Below, one piece after another: positions 15,294-19,991 of a stretch of DNA of 19,991 bases. Each line of letters opens with the position of its first letter. Position 1 is the stretch's first letter. A program made the translations under genes and the position numbers. Under the pieces are notes generated by a model. The model did no database searches, was not told the origin of the DNA, and was given only the letters and a program-made list of their open reading frames with translations. Source of the DNA: Alphaproteobacteria bacterium UBA5343 (GTDB lineage: Bacteria; Pseudomonadota; Alphaproteobacteria; RF32; UBA5343); contig DHQH01000109.1 in assembly GCA_002410125.1 (NCBI GenBank), positions 4,118-24,108 of the forward strand, in the 5' to 3' direction.

Positions 15294-15310
15294 TGCAAAT
15301 TATGTGCCAA
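15294..15310 (-). promoter_or_regulatory. Sigma-54-type (-24/-12) promoter of flgE
   Basis: On the minus strand the site reads TTGGCAC-ATAAT-TTGCA. TGGCAC (15309-15304) and TTGC (15298-15295) are separated by 5 bases, so the -24 GG and -12 GC have the required phase. Only the base after TGGCAC departs from the TGGCACG-N4-TTGC consensus. Transcription would start near 15284, about 30 bases before the flgE start. Hook genes in other Alphaproteobacteria, such as Caulobacter, are known to use RpoN promoters. Confidence 0.8.
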
Positions 15311-15375
15311 CTACCATCTTTCATTAATTAATAACTAGAAAACTGGAAAAAGTTCTAAAAATGTCTATTTTATTA

Positions 15376-15402
15376 TTGTAATTTGTATTGAATAGCTATA
15401 AT
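15376..15402 (+). promoter_or_regulatory. Possible promoter of accB-accC
   Basis: A perfect -10 box TATAAT lies at 15397-15402, 46 bases before the accB start. The best -35 match is TTGTAA (15376-15381) with a short 15-base spacer, so the -35 assignment is uncertain. Confidence 0.45.
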
Positions 15403-15447
15403 AATGTCTAATACAAATATTTTAACAACAACAAAGAGAGTAAATAT

Positions 15448-15933
15448 ATGTCAACTCCCATAGATACAAAAACAATAAGAAGATTAGCAGAAATCCTTAA
15501 CGATGCAGATCTTTCTGAATTAGAATTTGAAGGTGAAAACTTTAGAGTTTGTTTATCTAAAGATAATGGCACTGTTGTAACCGCAGCAGCTCCAGCTCCT
15601 GTTGCTGCTCCTGCACCTGTTGCCACTCCTGTTGCCACTCCTGTTGCAGCTCCAGCACCTACTGCAGCTCCTGCAGAAAGCACAGATTATGCAAATGATC
15701 CAAATGCTGTTAAATCTCCAATGGTTGGTGTTGTTTATACAGCTCCAGAACCATCCACACCAGACTATATCAAGGTTGGTGATACTGTTAATGCTGGGGA
15801 TACAATCTTCTTGGTTGAAGCTATGAAAACATTTAATCCTGTAAAAGCACCAAAATCTGGTACAGTTAAACAAATCTTAGTAGAAAACGGCTCACCTGTT
15901 GAGTTCGGAGAACCAATGGCAATTATAGGATAA
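15448..15933 (+). CDS. accB: Biotin carboxyl carrier protein of acetyl-CoA carboxylase
   Basis: A 161-residue BCCP that carries the biotin on which CO2 is loaded and passed to acetyl-CoA in the first step of fatty acid synthesis. The N-terminal helical part (about 1-45) is followed by an Ala/Pro/Val/Thr linker (about 46-77), then the biotinyl domain (about 85-161). The latter has VEAMKTFNPVKAP with the biotin-accepting Lys127. The motif reads EAMKT instead of the E. coli EAMKM, a common variant. A thumb-like insertion (YTAPEPSTPDYIKVGD) is present, as in type II acetyl-CoA carboxylase BCCPs. The length matches E. coli AccB (156). The linker DNA contains in-frame 12-base repeats. accC follows 4 bases downstream, forming the standard accBC operon; a GAGAG-type ribosome-binding site precedes the start. 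Confidence 0.95.
   Translation: MSTPIDTKTIRRLAEILNDADLSELEFEGENFRVCLSKDNGTVVTAAAPAPVAAPAPVATPVATPVAAPAPTAAPAESTDYANDPNAVKSPMVGVVYTAPEPSTPDYIKVGDTVNAGDTIFLVEAMKTFNPVKAPKSGTVKQILVENGSPVEFGEPMAIIG
15601..15672 (+). repeat. 12-base imperfect tandem repeat in the accB linker
   Basis: Units of the form GTTGCNRCTCCT begin at 15601, 15619, 15631 and 15643, with a divergent unit (ACTGCAGCTCCT) at 15661. The units at 15619 and 15631 are identical. Six-base GCACCT spacers sit after the first and fourth units. They encode the Val/Thr-Ala-x-Pro linker, whose length could vary between strains without frame loss. Confidence 0.75.
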
Positions 15934-15937
15934 TTTT

Positions 15938-17299
15938 ATGTTTGAAAAAGTTCTTATAGCAAATCGTGGCGAAATCGCCCTTAGAATTCATAGAGCATGT
16001 AGAGAATTAGGTATCAAAACAGTTGCTGTTCACTCAGAAGCTGATACAGATGCAATGCATGTAAGACTAGCAGACGAAGCTGTTTGTATTGGTCCTGCAA
16101 AATCTGCTGATTCATACTTAAACAAAGCAGCAATAATTTCTGCAGCTCACATAACCGGTGCTGATGCAATTCACCCAGGTTTCGGTTTCTTATCAGAAAA
16201 CGCAGACTTTGTTGAAATGTGTGATGCTCACGGTCTTAACTTTATTGGTCCATCTACAGAACATATGAGAACCATGGGTGACAAAATCGCAGCTCGTGAA
16301 GCAGCTATTAAATCTGGTCTTCCTGTTGTTCCTGGTTCTGATGGTGAAATCAAAACTATTGAAGAAGCTATCAAAGTTTCAGAAGATATGGGATATCCTG
16401 TTATCGTTAAAGCTGCTCATGGTGGCGGTGGTAAAGGTATGAAAATTGCATATTCTACAGAAGAATTAAAAGAAGCATTCAGAATGGCAAGAACAGAAGC
16501 CAAAGCTGCTTTTGGTAATGACACTGTATATATCGAAAAATTCTTACAAAAACCAAGACATATCGAAATCCAAATCTTAGCTGATAAATATGGTAACTGT
16601 GTTCACTTAGGTGAAAGAGATTGCTCATTACAAAGAAACCAACAAAAAGTATTAGAAGAAACATCTTCTCCTGCTCTAAATGACGAGGAAAGAGCAAAAA
16701 TTGGTAAAGTTTGTACTGATGCAATGAAAAATCTTGGTTACTATAATGCAGGTACTATTGAGTTCTTGTTTGAAGAAGGTGAATTCTATTTCATTGAAAT
16801 GAACACCAGACTTCAAGTAGAACATCCAATTACTGAGATGGTAACAGATATTGATATCGTAAAAGAACAAATCAGAATTGCAAGCGGTGCAACACTTGGT
16901 TACACACAAGATGATATTACTTTTGAAGGTCATGCTATTGAATGTCGTATCAATGCTGAAGACCCTGAAACATTCATCCCATGCCCAGGTAAAATCACTA
17001 GCTATCATGCTCCAGGTGGTTTAGGCATCAGAGTTGATTCTGGAATTTATTCTGGTTACAAAATCCCTCCTCACTACGATTCTATGATTGCAAAATTAAT
17101 CGTCAGAGGAAAAACCAGAAATGCTTGTTTAATGAGACTTAAAAGAGCATTAGAAGAATTTGTTATTGATGGAATTAGCACAACTATCCCATTACAACAA
17201 AAAATTATTGCTCAACCAGACTTTATCGATGGAAACTATAACATCCATTGGTTAGAAAAATTCATGGCAGCTGAACAAGCAAAGAAAGAAGCTAGCTAA
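15938..17299 (+). CDS. accC: Biotin carboxylase subunit of acetyl-CoA carboxylase
   Basis: A 453-residue ATP-grasp enzyme that carboxylates the biotin on AccB using ATP and bicarbonate. The N-terminal Rossmann-like domain is MFEKVLIANRGEIALRIHRA. The ATP-grasp domain has Lys116 (GDK), Lys159 (VIVKAA) and the glycine-rich HGGGGKGMK loop (161-169). Metal and bicarbonate/biotin residues are Glu275 (GTIEFLFE), Glu287 and Asn289 (FIEMNT), and the RLQVEHP motif (291-297; catalytic Arg and Glu295). CRINAEDP (about 336-343) is the conserved C-terminal-domain motif. Length and motif spacing match E. coli AccC with a one-residue offset. The E. coli His236 position is Gln235 here (QRNQQK), a position that also varies in related carboxylases. 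The gene is 4 bases after accB and is followed by a terminator. Confidence 0.96.
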   Translation: MFEKVLIANRGEIALRIHRACRELGIKTVAVHSEADTDAMHVRLADEAVCIGPAKSADSYLNKAAIISAAHITGADAIHPGFGFLSENADFVEMCDAHGLNFIGPSTEHMRTMGDKIAAREAAIKSGLPVVPGSDGEIKTIEEAIKVSEDMGYPVIVKAAHGGGGKGMKIAYSTEELKEAFRMARTEAKAAFGNDTVYIEKFLQKPRHIEIQILADKYGNCVHLGERDCSLQRNQQKVLEETSSPALNDEERAKIGKVCTDAMKNLGYYNAGTIEFLFEEGEFYFIEMNTRLQVEHPITEMVTDIDIVKEQIRIASGATLGYTQDDITFEGHAIECRINAEDPETFIPCPGKITSYHAPGGLGIRVDSGIYSGYKIPPHYDSMIAKLIVRGKTRNACLMRLKRALEEFVIDGISTTIPLQQKIIAQPDFIDGNYNIHWLEKFMAAEQAKKEAS

Positions 17300-17316
17300 T
17301 AACTTTTAGCAAAAAT

Positions 17317-17349
17317 AAAAAAGCTGGGATTATTTCCCAGCTTTTTTTT
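17317..17349 (+). terminator. Rho-independent terminator of accBC
   Basis: AAGCTGGGA (17321-17329) pairs perfectly with TCCCAGCTT (17335-17343) around TTATT. A run of eight T residues follows the CAGC arm, and A residues precede the stem. It starts about 18 bases after the accC stop. Confidence 0.92.
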
Positions 17350-17365
17350 ATTACATTAGAAATAT

Positions 17366-17391
17366 AAAAAAGGCTAACAACAGCCAACCTT
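17366..17391 (-). terminator. Terminator of the 90-residue protein gene
   Basis: On the minus strand GGCT-GTTGTT-AGCC is followed by six T residues (17371-17366). The stem is only four G/C-rich pairs, with possible AAGG/CCTT extension across a bulge. It lies about 20 bases after the stop at 17412. Confidence 0.6.
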
Positions 17392-17411
17392 TAATTTATA
17401 GATATTGCTTA

Positions 17412-17684
17412 TTATTGCTTATTTTTCTTATGATCTTCTCTTAGCTGTGCTATATGATCATCATATGTAAGATTCTTAAGCTTAGTTAGCAAACCATCTT
17501 CTCGTTCTGTGTAACTAATCTGACTTCCTGTTCTGATATGCCTTATCTTTCTTGTTACACAACTTTCATGAATTTCAAACTTAAGTTCTTTCCCTGATAG
17601 GGTTGTTATCTCAAAAATAAAAAATTCACCACTTTGATAAAAAGTTGATACTACAACCGATGCTGTTTTTTCTTGTGTTTTCAT
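17412..17684 (-). CDS. Unrecognised small beta-rich protein (copy A of a three-member family)
   Basis: A 90-residue protein with no signal peptide or membrane segment; I do not recognise it. It has alternating hydrophobic strands: VVVSTFY (about 10-16), FFIFEITTL (about 21-29) and KELKFEIHE (about 32-40). Then comes IRTGSQISYTERE (50-62), LTKLKNLTY (66-74) and a charged helical tail (DDHIAQLREDHKKNKQ). The shape suggests a small beta-barrel such as an OB or SH3-like fold (inference). The GSQISYT segment and the L-x-N motif after it correspond to GDELSFT/IDN and GHTLSFT/LEN in the proteins at 19246-19479 and 19482-19748. The gene lies about 96 bases downstream of the YegD-type gene on the same strand but has its own candidate promoter and a terminator. 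Confidence 0.75.
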   Translation of the reverse strand: MKTQEKTASVVVSTFYQSGEFFIFEITTLSGKELKFEIHESCVTRKIRHIRTGSQISYTEREDGLLTKLKNLTYDDHIAQLREDHKKNKQ

Positions 17685-17731
17685 AATAATTAAAAATTTA
17701 TATTGTTAAAAAATATTTTTCTTGAAGCGAG

Positions 17732-17759
17732 AAAATAGCACAAAAACTCACAAAATCAA
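17732..17759 (-). promoter_or_regulatory. Possible promoter of the 90-residue protein gene
   Basis: On the minus strand TTGATT (17759-17754) and TATTTT (17737-17732) are spaced by 16 bases, about 48 bases before the start codon. Both boxes match four of six consensus bases. Confidence 0.4.
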
Positions 17760-17780
17760 GTAAAATTTCTAATTAATAAA

Positions 17781-19058
17781 TTAACCAAACTTTTTCTTCG
17801 CATCAAACCCTAAACCTAAACCAACGGAAGATAATTTATTATATCCTGATATCAATGCATTAGGACATATTTTTTTCATTTTTTCTTGCACATAAGGTAT
17901 CTCTGTAGAACCACCTGTTAAAATCAATAACTCAATTTTATTTGCATCTATCCCAGCCAAACCCAAACATTCTTTTGCTTTTCTCTCCACATAGCTAATA
18001 TCTTTTGCGATCGAACTTTCAAATTCTTTCTTACTTAATAATATCTCAGGATTATCATCAATAAAATCAAGCATTGCTGCTATCTCTTCCTTATCAGATA
18101 ACTCAATTTTAGATTTTTCTACAGCATTTAACAATAAATGAGCACTCTCATCTTCAAACAATTGCACAAGTCTTCTATATTTCTCAGGAGCATTACTTTG
18201 ATTAAATATCTTTTTTACTTGAGTGATATTGTTATAATTATACATCATATTCACCTTACTCCACTCTGCAAGCGAATGAAAATACAAATTAGGAACTGGC
18301 AATATCTTATCATATGCACCCTGCCCGCCATATGTAGTTTTGCTACCAAATTCCGGCATAAAAGATTTAATACAAAATGCTTTGTCTATATCATTTCCAC
18401 CAATACAAACCCCAGTATTGGCAAGAATATCATCACTTCTATCAACCTTATTTTTATTATTTGGACCAAGCCTAATAATACTAAAATCAGATGTACCACC
18501 CCCAATATCAATTACAAAAGCCAGTTTTTCTTCTGTTAACTGACTTTCATGAGCATAAGCCGCTGCAATTGGCTCATATTGGAAAGTAATATTTTCAAAT
18601 CCTGCATTTTTAGCAATTTTTTCCATAAAATCTTGAGCTTTATGGTTATATCTATCATCATCACTAAACCTAACCGGCCTGCCTATTGAGACATTTTTTA
18701 CATCTATTTTTACATATTCATCAGCTTGCTTTTTTAGCTCTTCAATAAAGATTTTTATAATCTCACTAAAATCCATCGAAGAATATTGAATTATGGTTGA
18801 AGAGTTCATCAAATCTGTACCTAATATCCTTTTAATAGATCTCATAAATCTACCATCATCCCCCAATATATAAGCATCTATTGCCTGATCACCAAATAAA
18901 GGGGATTGTGTGTTTTTTGATGGAAAAAATATCGTTGTTGGTATTGTATTATGTTGATTTTTATTTAAAGAGATTAACTCTGGTGTATGACTATTACTAA
19001 CAAATGATACTGCAGAATTAGTCGTACCAAAATCTATACCGTAAGATACATTTTTCAT
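17781..19058 (-). CDS. yegD: YegD-type Hsp70-family ATPase lacking a substrate-binding domain
   Basis: A 425-residue actin/Hsp70-fold protein. Nucleotide-binding motifs are in order: phosphate-1 GIDFGTTNSAV (7-17), phosphate-2 VIDIGGGTSDFS (182-193) and the adenosine motif LILTGGSTEIP (378-388). Features typical of the E. coli YegD subgroup are IGRPVRF (125-131), FQYEPIAAAYAHE (159-171), RSDDILANTGVCIGGNDID (207-225) and VEKSKIELS (313-321). The sequence ends right after the ATPase domain (GLGLGFDAKKKFG), so the DnaK-type peptide-binding domain and lid are absent, as in YegD. The biological role of YegD proteins is poorly known. There is no signal peptide, so it is cytoplasmic. It is flanked on both sides by small related proteins and carries its own promoter. 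Confidence 0.88.
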   Translation of the reverse strand: MKNVSYGIDFGTTNSAVSFVSNSHTPELISLNKNQHNTIPTTIFFPSKNTQSPLFGDQAIDAYILGDDGRFMRSIKRILGTDLMNSSTIIQYSSMDFSEIIKIFIEELKKQADEYVKIDVKNVSIGRPVRFSDDDRYNHKAQDFMEKIAKNAGFENITFQYEPIAAAYAHESQLTEEKLAFVIDIGGGTSDFSIIRLGPNNKNKVDRSDDILANTGVCIGGNDIDKAFCIKSFMPEFGSKTTYGGQGAYDKILPVPNLYFHSLAEWSKVNMMYNYNNITQVKKIFNQSNAPEKYRRLVQLFEDESAHLLLNAVEKSKIELSDKEEIAAMLDFIDDNPEILLSKKEFESSIAKDISYVERKAKECLGLAGIDANKIELLILTGGSTEIPYVQEKMKKICPNALISGYNKLSSVGLGLGFDAKKKFG

Positions 19059-19096
19059 AACAGTTTAATTCCTAATAGATGTGAAAGAGAATATTG

Positions 19097-19124
19097 TTTA
19101 TATAAAATTATTCAACAAAGTCAA
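19097..19124 (-). promoter_or_regulatory. Sigma-70-type promoter of the YegD-type gene
   Basis: On the minus strand TTGACT (19124-19119) and TATAAA (19102-19097) are separated by 16 bases, each matching five of six consensus bases. The -10 box lies 38 bases before the start codon. With the terminator just upstream, this makes the gene an independent transcription unit. Confidence 0.65.
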
Positions 19125-19150
19125 TATGTTTTCTTCCATCACTCAATTTA

Positions 19151-19184
19151 AAAATAAAAAAGCCAAGATAACCATCTCAGCTTT
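19151..19184 (-). terminator. Terminator of the two-gene small-protein operon
   Basis: On the minus strand AAAGCTGAGAT (19184-19174) pairs with ATCTTGGCTTT (19169-19159), 11 pairs including two wobbles, with loop GGTT. The T-rich run TTTTTATTTT overlaps the end of the stem and continues beyond it. It lies about 60 bases after the stop at 19246. Confidence 0.75.
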
Positions 19185-19245
19185 CTTATAACAGCTATTC
19201 ACCTTTATTTTAAGATTTTCACCGCTAACTAATTTTTTTAAACAC

Positions 19246-19479
19246 TTAAGCAAATGTGTGGTTCACAATATTATCAATGAAACCCATATGATTTGTAAAA
19301 GATAATTCATCTCCTACTTGGATTTCCATCAATCCTACAGGAAGATTTTTTTCCTGCCTCTTAATCACCACTTTTTCTCCTTCTCTAGGCACAATTTCAA
19401 ATACCCAGTTTTGAATATTATCATCAAAGTATTTCTTAAACTCTTTAACAATAATATTTTGCTCTTTTGGCTCTGTCAT
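19246..19479 (-). CDS. Unrecognised small protein (copy B of a three-member family)
   Basis: A 77-residue cytoplasmic-looking protein; not recognised. Its layout parallels the other two small proteins: a short charged N-terminus (MTEPKEQ), a strand NIIVKEF (8-14), strands NWVFEIVP (24-31) and EKVVIKRQ (35-42), the core VGDELSFTNHMG (55-66), and the ending FIDNIVNHTFA. It begins 2 bases after the stop of the 88-residue gene with no clear ribosome-binding site, so translation is probably coupled. A terminator follows. Confidence 0.72.
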   Translation of the reverse strand: MTEPKEQNIIVKEFKKYFDDNIQNWVFEIVPREGEKVVIKRQEKNLPVGLMEIQVGDELSFTNHMGFIDNIVNHTFA

Positions 19480-19481
19480 AG

Positions 19482-19748
19482 TTATAGATTTTTAATTGTT
19501 TCTTTCATTGTTTCATTAACAACATTTTCTAATTCACATTTTTCACCACTTTGATGAAGCAATGTGAAAGACAATGTGTGACCAATCTCTGTCATATACA
19601 GAGTTTTATCGGTTCTAGTTAATTTCAAGAAAAAATCAATGAATCCAAGTTCTTTTGTTACTAATAAGAACTTATGCCCTCCTAAATGGGGTTGTAAAAC
19701 TTTACCAAACCCCAAGACCTTAACGGTCATCTTTTTTGGTGTTTCCAT
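19482..19748 (-). CDS. Unrecognised small protein (copy C of a three-member family)
   Basis: An 88-residue protein with no signal or membrane segment; not recognised. The N-terminus METPKKMTVKVLGFGKVL is followed by strand-like KFLLVTKEL (26-34) and IDFFLKLTR (37-45), the core IGHTLSFTLLHQSG (55-68), and LENVVNETMKETIKNL (73-88). It aligns by eye with the 77- and 90-residue proteins, especially through G-x-x-L-S-F-T and the N-x-x-N/N-x-x motif after it. It is the first gene of a two-gene unit. The ATG at 19748 lacks an obvious ribosome-binding site; no better in-frame start is visible. Confidence 0.72.
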   Translation of the reverse strand: METPKKMTVKVLGFGKVLQPHLGGHKFLLVTKELGFIDFFLKLTRTDKTLYMTEIGHTLSFTLLHQSGEKCELENVVNETMKETIKNL

Positions 19749-19763
19749 AACGCAATAATTTAT

Positions 19764-19796
19764 AAGTTATATATAGAATTGTTTATATTCTAACTT
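19764..19796. repeat. Inverted repeat in the leader of the small-protein operon
   Basis: AAGTTA (19764-19769) faces TAACTT (19791-19796), and TAGAAT (19774-19779) faces ATTCTA (19786-19791) around a 7-base centre. It lies 16-48 bases before the start at 19748, downstream of a TATAAT-like sequence. It could be an operator or a leader hairpin; AT-richness makes chance pairing fairly likely. Confidence 0.35.
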
Positions 19797-19874
19797 AATA
19801 TTATAAAATTATTTAAATAAAATCAACATCTTCTAAAAAATTATTCTCACAAACACTCCAATATTGTAATCAAG

Positions 19875-19906
19875 GGTTACTACTTAACTTGACGAAATAA
19901 GTAACC
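19875..19906 (+). repeat. Inverted repeat upstream of the right-edge ORF
   Basis: GGTTACT (19875-19881) and AGTAACC (19900-19906) are perfect 7-base complements around an 18-base loop that contains TTGACG. Only a short T stretch follows, so a terminator role is doubtful. Confidence 0.4.
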
Positions 19907-19935
19907 TTTATAACCAATATATTTTAGGAGATTGT

Positions 19936-19991
19936 TTGCGACTAGTACAAAGACCAGTACTTGAGCAAAATAATCGACAACAAAGATATAG
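19936..19991 (+). CDS. Possible start of a gene running off the right edge
   Basis: AGGAG (19926-19930) is followed after 5 bases by TTG at 19936, and that frame stays open to the window end, reading (M)RLVQRPVLEQNNRQQRY. The other two plus-strand frames hit stops at once. There is no ATG, and 18 codons are too few to identify a family. Confidence 0.3.
   Translation, partial: MRLVQRPVLEQNNRQQRY

Noticed and set aside
15553..15873. A Cys/Ser/Arg-rich open frame antisense to accB
   Set aside because: It is the mirror of the accB linker repeats (GCT/CCT codons read backwards); no ribosome-binding site or independent support, and accB is certain.
16632..16661. Gln instead of His at the E. coli His236 position of biotin carboxylase (QRNQQK)
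   Set aside because: The position varies (His, Asn, Gln) among related biotin-dependent carboxylases and all catalytic residues are present, so it is not a sign of inactivity.
19889..19914. TTGACG with TATAAC as a promoter for the right-edge frame
   Set aside because: The spacer is only 14 bases and the -35 box lies in the loop of an inverted repeat; too weak to call.

Overview
The window is strongly AT-rich chromosomal DNA of a Gram-negative bacterium, most probably an alphaproteobacterium. The main evidence is the cell-wall/RNA block in which rne is divergent from amiC, followed by a class A penicillin-binding protein and prfB, an order known from Alphaproteobacteria. RNase E also carries an acidic insertion in its S1 domain, as alphaproteobacterial enzymes do. 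A flagellar hook-type protein behind a sigma-54-type promoter shows the lineage has, or recently had, flagella. I cannot name a genus. There are no tRNA, rRNA, CRISPR or transposase genes.

Layout, left to right. Positions 1-9279 are all on the minus strand. Read in the direction of transcription they are: amiC (Tat-exported amidase); an unrecognised 749-residue helical protein with its own promoter; mrcA; an alpha/beta hydrolase; prfB, with an intact programmed +1 frameshift site; and the 5' part of an AsmA/YhdP-like (DUF3971-type) gene that runs off the left edge. The last four genes are tightly packed and probably co-transcribed. Positions 9758-13856 are on the plus strand: rne with a structured leader and a strong terminator; an intergenic palindromic element that looks like a dispersed repeat; a DsbA-like thiol oxidoreductase with its own terminator; and a small unrecognised three-helix membrane protein with an overlapping mini-ORF. 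A hook gene (minus, 14039-15253) converges on these and carries a near-consensus -24/-12 promoter. accB-accC follow on the plus strand, encoding the biotin carrier and biotin carboxylase of acetyl-CoA carboxylase.

Positions 17412-19748, on the minus strand, are the least ordinary part. A YegD-type Hsp70 ATPase without a substrate-binding domain is flanked by three small proteins (90, 77 and 88 residues). These look distantly related to each other: all share an N-terminal V-x-V strand, a G-x-x-[IL]-S-[FY]-T core and an N-containing C-terminal motif. This cluster is the best candidate for an undescribed system. The right edge may hold the start of a plus-strand gene.

Functionally, most of the window is housekeeping: peptidoglycan synthesis and splitting, translation termination, RNA decay, fatty-acid precursor synthesis and periplasmic disulfide chemistry. 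Lineage-specific genes are inserted between these conserved genes. Motif and inverted-repeat calls were made by eye; no database search or folding program was run.
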